Assembly: GCA_964355115.1 (NCBI GenBank)
Contig: CAYHCQ010000001.1
Location: 1-64,000 of the forward strand
Direction: 5' to 3'
Source: JANXZO01 sp964355115
Lineage (GTDB): Bacteria; Bacteroidota; Bacteroidia; Bacteroidales; FEN-979
DNA length: 64,000 nucleotides
The position numbers were made by a program, and so were the translations under genes. Every line of letters begins with the position of its first letter. The stretch's first letter is position 1. This document shows positions 45,282 to 52,458 of the stretch, in pieces. Below the pieces are notes generated by a model. That model did no database searches. It was not told the DNA's origin and saw only the letters and a list, made by a program, of their open reading frames with translations.

Positions 45282-48200
45282 TTACATGTTCCGGCGGTAC
45301 TGCCCTCCCACTTCGAAAAGGGCATCGGTGATCTGTCCGATAGAGCAGTATCGGGTCGCCTCCATCAGGCTTTCAAATATATTACTATTTTGCGTTGCCG
45401 CGGTCTTCAGTTTGGCAAGCATTACAGCAGAAATCTCTTTATTTGTTTCATGCAGTTGCTCAAGCATTGAGATCTGGTATTGCTTCTCCTCTTCAGTAGC
45501 CCGGATGACCTCGCCCGGTGTTATCGTAGGGGAACCTTTACTCGACAGGAAGGTATTCACCCCCATGATTGGCAATTTACCATTGTTTTTGAGGGTTTCA
45601 TAGTATAGTGACTCCTCCTGGATGCGGCTGCGCTGGTACATGGTCTCCATGGCGCCCAAAACGCCACCGCGTTCAGATATCCTTTCAAACTCAACCATCA
45701 CAGCCTCCTCCACAAGGTCGGTAAGCTCCTCGATGATAAACGCCCCCTGGAGGGGATTCTGGTTTTTCGCCAGTCCCAGCTCATGGTTAATGATCATCTG
45801 GATGGCCATGGCCCGGCGTACCGACTCCTCGGTAGGAGTGGTAATCGCCTCATCGTAGGCGTTGGTATGAAGAGAGTTGCAGTTGTCGTAAATGGCATAC
45901 AGCGCCTGCAGGGTAGTCCTGATATCGTTGAAGTCGATCTCCTGGGCATGAAGCGACCTTCCGGATGTCTGAATATGGTACTTCAGCATTTGCGAGCGGG
46001 CGTCGGCCTTGTATTTGAATTTCATTGCCTTGGCCCAGATGAGCCGTGCAACACGGCCGATTACAGAATATTCGGGATCAATGCCGTTGGAGAAGAAAAA
46101 TGAGAGGTTGGGGGCAAACTTATTCACATCCATCCCGCGTGAAACATAATACTCAACGTAGGTAAAACCGTTGGCCAGGGTAAAGGCAAGCTGGGAGATC
46201 GGATTGGCTCCTGCCTCCGCAATGTGATAGCCGGAAATGGAAACGGAATAGAAATTCCTGACGTTGTTATCGATGAAATAGGACTGGATATCCCCCATCA
46301 TCTTGAGGGCGAAATCGATGGAGAAAATGCAGGTATTCTGGGCCTGATCCTCCTTCAGGATATCGGCCTGAACCGTTCCACGCACCTGTGTAAGGGCTTC
46401 ACGCTTAATCCTTTCATACACCTCTGCAGGAAGCACCTGGTTGCCGGTTACACCAAGCAGCATAAGCCCAAGCCCGTTGTTCCCCTGAGGAAGTTCTCCC
46501 TGGTATTGCGGACGGATGGTTCCTGCCTTTTTATAGATCGCCCTGATCTTTTTTTCAACCTCCTCTTGCAGTCCATTCTGGCGGATATAGATTTCGCATT
46601 GCTGATCAATAGCGGCATTCATGAAGTAGCCAACCATGGTCGGGGCAGGACCGTTGATGGTCATGGAAACCGAAGTATTGGGATTCACCAGGTCGAAGCC
46701 GGAGTAGAGTTTCTTGGCATCGTCGAGGCAGGCGATGGAGACCCCGGCATTGCCGATTTTCCCATAGATATCAGGACGTATTCCCGGGTCAAATCCGTAA
46801 AGTGTAACGGAGTCGTAAGCAGTTGATAACCTCACAAACGGCATTCCGAAAGAGACATAATGAAACCTTTTATTGGTTCGTTCGGGTCCGCCCTCTCCGG
46901 CAAACATGCGGGTGGGATCCTCCCCTTCGCGCTTGAACGGAAAAACACCGGCGGCAAAAGGAAAAGCACCGGGCACATTTTCGCGGAGGTTCCATTTCAA
47001 TACATCACCCCATGCTTCATAGCGTGGCATTGATATCTTCGGGATCTTAAGCCGGGAGAGGGATTCGGTGTGTGTTTCAACCTTTATCTCCTTGTCCCTG
47101 ACCTTGTAAATATAATAATCGTCCTTGTAGGCCCTTACTTTTTCATTCCAGTTTTTAATAATATCATGGTTGGCAGGGTCGAGATCCTTTAAAGTCCTCT
47201 CAAACAGCATGTCCAGTTCGAGCAGCATACCCGTTTTATTGCAGGGCGGAGAGGAGCTGTCATCGGTATTCCCGCTTGAATCTGCATGCAGGGTTTCAAT
47301 GGTCTTCGCAATTGAATAGAGCCGCTGGGCAATTGCAGCCTGCTTTTCTGTCCATTGGTTGTACGACCTCACCCCTTCTGAAATCTCTGCGAGGTATCGT
47401 GTGCGGGAAGGCGGAATAATATAGATCTTTTCCACCATCTCCATTCCTCCTGCATACTCACTCGAAAACGCAGCGCTTGTCTTCTCTTCAACCTTGCGGA
47501 TCAGGTCGCGGTAAAGCTCGTTGACTCCCGGATCGTTAAACTGGGAAGCCACGGTTCCGTAAACAGGCATCTCATTCACCGGACGGTCGAAGAGTTTCTG
47601 GTTGCGCTGATACTGTTTTTTTACATCCCTCAGCGCATCCAGTGCACCCCGTTTATCAAATTTATTGATAGCGACCAGATCGGCCCAGTCGAGCATGTCG
47701 ATCTTCTCGAGCTGACTTGCCGCCCCATATTCAGGAGTCATTACGTACAGGGTAACATCACTGTGATCGACTATTTCGGTATCGGATTGCCCGATCCCCG
47801 AGGTCTCCACGATCACCAGGTCAAACCCGGCAGCCTTCACAATATTTATCGCATCCTTCACGTATTTGGAAAGTGCAAGATTCGACTGTCTTGTAGCCAG
47901 CGACCGCATGTAAACGCGCGGGTTGAAAATGGCATTCATGCGGATCCGGTCGCCAAGCAAAGCACCACCGGTCTTGCGTTTTGTAGGATCAACCGAGATG
48001 ATCGCCAGGGTTTTATCGGGAAGGTCGCTCAGATATCTTCTCACCAGTTCGTCTACCAGTGATGATTTTCCTGCACCGCCGGTTCCTGTGATCCCCACAA
48101 CGGGGATCTGTTTTTTTTCTGCCTCCTTTTCAATTTTTTCCAGGATTGAACGGGCCTGTTCAGGAAAATTCTCCGCCGCGGAAATTAAACCGGCTATTGC

Positions 48201-48710
48201 GTTTTCATCCCCATTCCGGATTTTTTCTTCCAGAGAGGTATAGCTATCCATGCCTGTTGGTAATACCCCCACCGGGAAATCGCATTTTTCCAACAGGTCA
48301 TTGATCATCCCCTGCAATGACATTTCCCGGCCATCGTCGGGCGAATAAATCCTTGTAATGCCATAATCGTGCAAGCCCTTTATCTCGCCGGGCAGGATTA
48401 CTCCTCCACCCCCGCCAAATATCCGTATATGTCCGCAACCCCGCTCTTTCAGAAGGTCATGCATGTACCTGAAGTACTCGTTATGCCCTCCCTGGTAGGA
48501 TGTAATGGCAATCGCCTGCACATCTTCCTGGATGGCGCAATCGACCACCTCCTGAACCGACCGGTTATGACCCAGGTGAATGACCTCGGCACCGCTCGCC
48601 TGGAGTATCCGGCGCATAATATTAATGGCTGCATCATGTCCGTCGAAGAGCGAGGCGGCAGTGACTATCCGGATATGATTTTTGGGTTTATATACTTCGG
48701 GGATATTCAT
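45282..48710 (-). CDS. icmF: Fused isobutyryl-CoA mutase (IcmF)
   Basis: A 1142-residue fusion that needs adenosylcobalamin. Residues about 12-135 are the B12-binding domain with SLFDGHDAAINIM (base-off histidine H27) and GGGGGVILPGE. Residues about 190-430 are a MeaB/ArgK-type GTPase chaperone: P-loop GITGTGGAGKSSL (208-220) and VAINKFDKRGA. Residues about 550-1130 are the large mutase domain with QYQGELPQGNNGLGLMLLG and ISGYHIAEAGANPISQLA. The B12-GTPase-mutase order defines IcmF, which interconverts isobutyryl-CoA and n-butyryl-CoA (some homologues use pivalyl- or isovaleryl-CoA). ATG 48710 is used; a TTG six bases before it lies in a repeat. Neighbours are acyl-CoA dehydrogenase and butyrate kinase. 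Confidence 0.95.
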   Translation of the reverse strand: MNIPEVYKPKNHIRIVTAASLFDGHDAAINIMRRILQASGAEVIHLGHNRSVQEVVDCAIQEDVQAIAITSYQGGHNEYFRYMHDLLKERGCGHIRIFGGGGGVILPGEIKGLHDYGITRIYSPDDGREMSLQGMINDLLEKCDFPVGVLPTGMDSYTSLEEKIRNGDENAIAGLISAAENFPEQARSILEKIEKEAEKKQIPVVGITGTGGAGKSSLVDELVRRYLSDLPDKTLAIISVDPTKRKTGGALLGDRIRMNAIFNPRVYMRSLATRQSNLALSKYVKDAINIVKAAGFDLVIVETSGIGQSDTEIVDHSDVTLYVMTPEYGAASQLEKIDMLDWADLVAINKFDKRGALDALRDVKKQYQRNQKLFDRPVNEMPVYGTVASQFNDPGVNELYRDLIRKVEEKTSAAFSSEYAGGMEMVEKIYIIPPSRTRYLAEISEGVRSYNQWTEKQAAIAQRLYSIAKTIETLHADSSGNTDDSSSPPCNKTGMLLELDMLFERTLKDLDPANHDIIKNWNEKVRAYKDDYYIYKVRDKEIKVETHTESLSRLKIPKISMPRYEAWGDVLKWNLRENVPGAFPFAAGVFPFKREGEDPTRMFAGEGGPERTNKRFHYVSFGMPFVRLSTAYDSVTLYGFDPGIRPDIYGKIGNAGVSIACLDDAKKLYSGFDLVNPNTSVSMTINGPAPTMVGYFMNAAIDQQCEIYIRQNGLQEEVEKKIRAIYKKAGTIRPQYQGELPQGNNGLGLMLLGVTGNQVLPAEVYERIKREALTQVRGTVQADILKEDQAQNTCIFSIDFALKMMGDIQSYFIDNNVRNFYSVSISGYHIAEAGANPISQLAFTLANGFTYVEYYVSRGMDVNKFAPNLSFFFSNGIDPEYSVIGRVARLIWAKAMKFKYKADARSQMLKYHIQTSGRSLHAQEIDFNDIRTTLQALYAIYDNCNSLHTNAYDEAITTPTEESVRRAMAIQMIINHELGLAKNQNPLQGAFIIEELTDLVEEAVMVEFERISERGGVLGAMETMYQRSRIQEESLYYETLKNNGKLPIMGVNTFLSSKGSPTITPGEVIRATEEEKQYQISMLEQLHETNKEISAVMLAKLKTAATQNSNIFESLMEATRYCSIGQITDALFEVGGQYRRNM

Positions 48711-48734
48711 CAGCAAATCGGCACATCAGCAAAT
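48708..48734. repeat. 16-bp period repeat before icmF
   Basis: CATCAGCAAAT occurs at 48708-48718 and 48724-48734. On the minus strand this covers the start codon of icmF and the spacer after the acyl-CoA dehydrogenase gene, so a TTG in the repeat falsely extends icmF by two codons. Confidence 0.75.
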
Positions 48735-48745
48735 TAAATAATTAA

Positions 48746-49888
48746 TCAGTCGTTCATTATGGCACGTGCAATAATCACCTGCTGGATCTCACTGGTACCT
48801 TCGTAAATCTGGGTAAGTTTGGCTTCGCGCATCAGACGTTCAACATGATATTCCTTAACATAACCATAACCGCCATGTATCTGCACGGCTTCAGTGGTGA
48901 CGTACATAGCCGTTTCGGCAGCCCAGTATTTTGCCATGGCACTGGCCGTTCCGTAAGGTTTTCCCTGGTCTTTCAGCCAGGCGGCCTTGATGCAGAAATA
49001 GCGGGCGGCTTCGATACGGGTATGCATTTCCGACAATTTGAAGGCGATAGCCTGGTGGTTGATGATCTCCGTTCCAAAGGCCTTCCTTTCCTTGGAATAC
49101 TTCAGGGCGCGTTCAAATGCTCCCTGGGCAATTCCAAGTGCCTGGGCAGCAATCCCGATACGTCCTCCTTCAAGGGTTTTCATGGCAAATTTGAATCCGA
49201 ACCCGTCGTCACCCAAACGGTTTTCCTTGGGAACTATCACATCGGTAAACATAACCGAATGGGTATCGCTGCTGCGCATACCCATCTTGTCCTCGTGAGG
49301 ACCGAGTGTTATGCCGGGAGAATGACGATCGACCAGAAAAGCATTGATCCCCTTATGTCCTTTTTCGGCATGGGTTTGTGCGATAAGAATATACGTGCCA
49401 GCAGAATTCGCACTGGTGATCCAGTTTTTCACCCCGTTAACCAAGTAGTGATCGCCCTTGTCGATTGCCGTGGTACGCTGCGAGGTGGCATCCGATCCGG
49501 CTTCGGGCTCAGAAAGCAGAAATGCCCCTATCTTTTCACCCCTGGCAAGGGGTTTCAACCATCTCTCCTTTTGTTCTTCCGTGCCAAACGCTTCAACTCC
49601 ATAGCAAACCAGCGAATTATTCACCGACATGATAACGGAAACCGAACTGTCTATCTTCGAGATCTCTTCCATCGCCAGCACATACGAAACGGTATCCATA
49701 CCTCCCCCGTCGTATTTTGTGTCGACCAGCATTCCAAGGAACCCAAGTTCTGCAAGGGCCTTTACGTGGTGAGTTGGAAATTCGGCTTTGGCATCCCTCT
49801 CCAGGACGTCCTTGATCAGCTCCCGCTGGGCATAATCCCGTGCAGATTGCTGGATCATGATTTGTTCTTCGGTGAAATCAAAATTCAT
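48746..49888 (-). CDS. Short-chain acyl-CoA dehydrogenase
   Basis: A 380-residue FAD enzyme that oxidises acyl-CoA to 2-enoyl-CoA, passing electrons to ETF. Blocks: FTEEQIMIQQSARDYA at the N-terminus, LLSEPEAGSDATSQRTTA (FAD/substrate), GGRIGIAAQALGIAQGAFE, QIHGGYGYVKEYHVERLMRE, and TQIYEGTSEIQQVIIAR, where the Glu of YEGTSE is the likely catalytic base of the short-chain type. It heads the operon with icmF (35 bases to its ATG) and buk, which suggests butyryl-CoA or isobutyryl-CoA as substrate. Confidence 0.94.
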   Translation of the reverse strand: MNFDFTEEQIMIQQSARDYAQRELIKDVLERDAKAEFPTHHVKALAELGFLGMLVDTKYDGGGMDTVSYVLAMEEISKIDSSVSVIMSVNNSLVCYGVEAFGTEEQKERWLKPLARGEKIGAFLLSEPEAGSDATSQRTTAIDKGDHYLVNGVKNWITSANSAGTYILIAQTHAEKGHKGINAFLVDRHSPGITLGPHEDKMGMRSSDTHSVMFTDVIVPKENRLGDDGFGFKFAMKTLEGGRIGIAAQALGIAQGAFERALKYSKERKAFGTEIINHQAIAFKLSEMHTRIEAARYFCIKAAWLKDQGKPYGTASAMAKYWAAETAMYVTTEAVQIHGGYGYVKEYHVERLMREAKLTQIYEGTSEIQQVIIARAIMND

Positions 49889-49938
49889 GGCTTAACTTTA
49901 TAAAGCGTTAATAATAAATAACTTGTGCATTCCCTTTA

Positions 49939-49970
49939 CAAAGATACCATTTATCACAAAGTAATTCAAA
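49939..49970 (-). promoter_or_regulatory. Promoter of the acd-icmF-buk operon
   Basis: On the minus strand TTTG (49970-49967), a 20-base spacer, then TATCTTTG (49946-49939), matching TTTG-N19/20-TAnnTTTG. The -7 box ends 50 bases before the acyl-CoA dehydrogenase start. The -33 box begins in the T tract of the terminator that ends the upstream gene. Confidence 0.65.
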
Positions 49971-49997
49971 AAAAACCCGCCTTTCGGCGGGTTTTTT
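49968..49997. terminator. Intrinsic terminator, probably bidirectional
   Basis: CCCGCC (49976-49981), loop TTTC, GGCGGG (49986-49991), flanked by A8 on the left and T6 on the right, so it can terminate on both strands. It is the last of three hairpins downstream of the lipoprotein gene 50079-50828 (minus strand). Confidence 0.9.
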
Positions 49998-50011
49998 GAT
50001 AGAAACCAAAT

Positions 50012-50031
50012 CCCCGGGAACCACCCCGGGG
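50012..50031. terminator. G/C-rich hairpin, second of three
   Basis: CCCCGGG (50012-50018), loop AACCAC, CCCGGGG (50025-50031), a 7-bp stem without a T tract. The flanks TAGAAACCAAA before it and again after it (49999-50010 region and 50033-50043) form a direct repeat, so the hairpin units may have arisen by duplication. Confidence 0.55.
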
Positions 50032-50044
50032 GTAGAAACCAAAC

Positions 50045-50065
50045 AAAAACCCGGTGTTACCCGGG
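50045..50065 (-). terminator. Intrinsic terminator of the 50079-50828 gene
   Basis: On the minus strand CCCGG (50065-50061), a 6-base loop, CCGGG (50054-50050), then five T (50049-50045). It starts 14 bases after the stop of the lipoprotein gene. Confidence 0.7.
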
Positions 50066-50078
50066 AGTTCTTTATGCG

Positions 50079-50828
50079 TTAATTGATGGTGATTCCCATC
50101 TTGGAGTAGGCAGACTCATTTACAAAATAGAATTTCTTGCTGCTGATATCCTCTGATTTGTAATTCCACGGACAAACCTGGAGCATTCCCTGTCCTGCGG
50201 CAAGTTTTGAAAGTTCAGCTGCTGAGAAGGTACATTGAGCTGCACTGCCGCCAACGCGTTTCAGGATATACCCATTGCTGTAGTCAGCAATTGTAATATA
50301 AACCGAATCGGCATCGCTGACCGCAGAACCCAGTGAGATTGTCAATCCGCTTGCTTTGGTAATGGTTGCAGGAAGTGAGCTATATCCCGAAAAGTCGGCC
50401 ATGGGTCTGTCATTTGTGTAACTGATGGCAGGTACACCACCCGATCCCGATACGACCCAGGCAAACTGGTTAAATACAAGAGGATCGGTAAGGGTCTGGT
50501 AAACATAGGCATTATTGCCTGTTTTAGTCAGCATTTTGTTATTCAGGGATACGTTCCCGGCATCAACCAGGCCTCCGCCCGGCGCTGAAAAGAAGGAGGC
50601 AACGGCCGAGTTCACTTCCACCGGGATGGTATATCCGGCTACCGTGGTATAGGATACGGACTTTACAGCAACCATTCCACCGTAAGCATCACCGAAAGCA
50701 ATCGACGGTGTGGAGGCGGAGGGTGTTGAAGGAATATCATTTATGACATCCGCTGTCTTGGTACAGCCTGAAATAAGCAGGGAACCGAACATAAGACCAG
50801 ATAATAGAATTTTACTGATGATTTTCAT
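50079..50828 (-). CDS. Hypothetical lipoprotein
   Basis: A 249-residue secreted lipoprotein with signal ILLSGLMFGSLLISGC; the lipidated Cys is near residue 22. The rest is rich in Ser, Gly and Ala with short beta-strand-like stretches (VKSVSYTTVAGYTIPVEVNS, VYITIADYSNGYILKRV). I do not recognise a family. It is transcribed alone, from its own promoter and into its own terminators, which suggests steady, independent expression. The function cannot be inferred. Confidence 0.75.
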   Translation of the reverse strand: MKIISKILLSGLMFGSLLISGCTKTADVINDIPSTPSASTPSIAFGDAYGGMVAVKSVSYTTVAGYTIPVEVNSAVASFFSAPGGGLVDAGNVSLNNKMLTKTGNNAYVYQTLTDPLVFNQFAWVVSGSGGVPAISYTNDRPMADFSGYSSLPATITKASGLTISLGSAVSDADSVYITIADYSNGYILKRVGGSAAQCTFSAAELSKLAAGQGMLQVCPWNYKSEDISSKKFYFVNESAYSKMGITIN

Positions 50829-50849
50829 AGCTTTTTATATTTTATCCGG

Positions 50850-50881
50850 CAAATATAAACCTTAAATAGACTGATTCCAAA
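50850..50881 (-). promoter_or_regulatory. Promoter of the 50079-50828 lipoprotein gene
   Basis: On the minus strand TTTG (50881-50878), a 20-base spacer, then an exact TATATTTG (50857-50850), 21 bases before the ATG at 50828. A close match to the Bacteroidota consensus. Confidence 0.65.
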
Positions 50882-50889
50882 TATTATTT

Positions 50890-50946
50890 AAAAAAAAAGA
50901 GGCTGTCTCGAAAAAAACCGGTTTACGGCTTTGCTGAGACAGCCTC
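50890..50946 (-). terminator. Strong intrinsic terminator of the 50960-51508 gene
   Basis: On the minus strand GAGGCTGTCTC (50946-50936), a 26-base loop, GAGACAGCCTC (50909-50899), then a run of T (50898-50890). The 11-bp stem is perfect. The same GAGGCTGTCTC motif occurs at the ends of some Bacteroidota mobile elements, but here position and T tract fit a terminator. Confidence 0.85.
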
Positions 50947-50959
50947 CCCAGGGGGTTGC

Positions 50960-51508
50960 CTACTGTTTTATGTAAGCTATTTTCAAGTCTCCGGCACGTG
51001 TATGCTCAATGATAACACAACGTGTTTCAGTAATCTCAAGAATGTCGATCACGAATTTGCGGTCGCCTTCGAGCTCTTTTGCAACTACCCGCGTTCCTTT
51101 GCTCTTCATCTTCCATTTGACCTTCAGCGGCTTCGGGTAATACATCTTTACAGCTTTCCCGTTGTCATAGACCTCGAAATCGGCGCGTTGCTCACTTCTG
51201 ATCAGCCTGTCGAGTGCAGCACCCATACGCTGTTCGGGCGACTCTGCCTGGACCCCGCCCGCAGCGCCGGCACTCCTGGTCGAATCGCCGGCTTTCGCCT
51301 TTACCGGCTGGGCCGCATTCGCGCCTGGCTGCCCGCTGGCGGCGGCCTGCGGTTCCGGAACTGCATTCGGATCAATATATTTTTCTACACTTTCAGGTTT
51401 CCATTTTCCTACAATAAGCTTTGCATTTGGATGGGTTGTGACACATGAACTCATAAATACAACACCCAATATAAAAAGACAAAAAATCAATAGACGGTTG
51501 TTCTTCAT
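50960..51508 (-). CDS. Hypothetical lipoprotein, lipocalin-like
   Basis: A 182-residue lipoprotein; the signal CLFILGVVFMSSC ends at the lipid-anchored Cys. After it come LIVGKWKPESVEKY, a pattern like the start of lipocalin-like domains in Bacteroidota, then an Ala/Pro/Gly-rich low-complexity linker (about 52-92), then beta-strands (KVKWKMKSKGTRVVAKE, VIDILEITETRCVI) that would complete the barrel. The long linker inside the fold is odd. Function unknown. Confidence 0.72.
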   Translation of the reverse strand: MKNNRLLIFCLFILGVVFMSSCVTTHPNAKLIVGKWKPESVEKYIDPNAVPEPQAAASGQPGANAAQPVKAKAGDSTRSAGAAGGVQAESPEQRMGAALDRLIRSEQRADFEVYDNGKAVKMYYPKPLKVKWKMKSKGTRVVAKELEGDRKFVIDILEITETRCVIIEHTRAGDLKIAYIKQ

Positions 51509-51552
51509 TTTCAGCAGGTTTTTTATACAAACGACAATTCAGATTAATTATT

Positions 51553-51880
51553 ATATCTCTTTTCTCACGTCAACAGTCGAATCCTCATTGTTTACATGCA
51601 CTTCAAATCCCCTCTTCCTGAAAACAGAGATCATTCGCTGGTTGTCGGTGGTGGTCTGGGCCACTATTTTTTTGAGATTCCAACGGGCTGCAATATCGAG
51701 GCAATAATCGGTGATGCTGTTTCCGATGGAGACAAATTGTGAAAACCCGATCTTGCCTTCGATGGCCCAGTCAAGAACCGATGTGCAAAGAGCGCCCGAT
51801 TGCGAAATAAATGCGATATTTCCGGGCTTCGGTATATCGGCCGCGAAACTGGCATTGAGTTTCAGCCCGGGAACAATTGA
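51553..51880 (-). pseudogene. Remnant of an ADP-forming acyl-CoA synthetase/GNAT fusion with internal deletion
   Basis: Reading the minus strand from 51880 to the TAA at 51553-51555 gives about 108 codons without a start. The first half, LNASFAADIPKPGNIAFISQ then SGALCTSVLDWA and FSQFVSIGN, matches the CoA-ligase part of ADP-forming acetyl-CoA synthetases (the succinyl-CoA synthetase alpha-like core). It then jumps in frame to DYCLDIAARWNLKKIVAQTT and NQRMISVFRKRGFEV, the C-terminal end of a GNAT acetyltransferase. This is what remains when most of a bifunctional acyl-CoA synthetase/acetyltransferase is deleted. Its 5' end overlaps the end of the thioredoxin-like gene. Confidence 0.75.
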
Positions 51881-51881
51881 T

Positions 51882-52409
51882 TCAGGGTTTCTGATAGGTT
51901 TTCGGGTCCAGCGCCTTCGGACTCCACATTGTAAGGAAACGAATCACCTTTGTAGTGTCATATCCCTTGACCTTTGGGTTGAAATATTCAAATGCATCTG
52001 AATCCTGCGTATTGAGCCTCTTGCCTGTTTTATCGAGGATTACAAAAACTGGATAACCAAAACGATTGGGGTATCCGAATTCCTGAAAGAGCGCATAATC
52101 GCGCTTTGCTTTATCCTGCGATACGTTAAACAGCATGTAAATGTAATTCGACTTCATTACCGAATCAACCTGGGGTGCTCCGTTTACCAGGGCATGAAAC
52201 CGCATACACCATGAGCACCAGTTGCCTCCGAATTGCACGAGAATATTTTTGTTTTCCTTTTGTGCCTGCTCTATTGCCTTCTGCAGATCGGCCCGGCCAT
52301 CCTGGTTTTCGTTGTATGGCTTTCCTGCAGTCTGGCCAAAGGAATTGATAATTGACAATTGACAATTGACAATTATGATTAGAGCGGTAATTCGGATGAA
52401 TCGTTTCAT
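51882..52409 (-). CDS. Secreted thioredoxin-like protein
   Basis: A 175-residue thioredoxin-fold protein. From ATG 52409 it has a hydrophobic signal region that includes NCQLSIINS, coded by an AATTGAC tandem repeat at 52343-52374. Residues about 35-150 are the thioredoxin domain with FGGNWCSWCMRFH (CxxC). Such proteins act in disulfide or heme/copper chemistry in the periplasm. The longer frame up to 52505 adds residues overlapping the M28 gene and is rejected. It is 49 bases downstream of the M28 peptidase gene on the same strand. Confidence 0.85.
   Translation of the reverse strand: MKRFIRITALIIIVNCQLSIINSFGQTAGKPYNENQDGRADLQKAIEQAQKENKNILVQFGGNWCSWCMRFHALVNGAPQVDSVMKSNYIYMLFNVSQDKAKRDYALFQEFGYPNRFGYPVFVILDKTGKRLNTQDSDAFEYFNPKVKGYDTTKVIRFLTMWSPKALDPKTYQKP
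52343..52374. repeat. 7-bp tandem repeat AATTGAC in the thioredoxin-like gene
   Basis: AATTGAC is repeated three and a half times and read in frame as part of the signal peptide. The same type of repeat appears between genes elsewhere in the phylum; here it has entered, or grown in, a coding sequence without breaking it. Confidence 0.8.
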
Positions 52410-52458
52410 AAAAAGGATTTCTTGCGAAATTAAAAAAAATCTCATGATCATCACCGTA

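Noticed and set aside
50899..50946. GAGGCTGTCTC inverted repeat as an insertion-sequence end
   Set aside because: The two copies face each other across 26 bases with a T tract on the gene side; this is a terminator, and no transposase gene is near.
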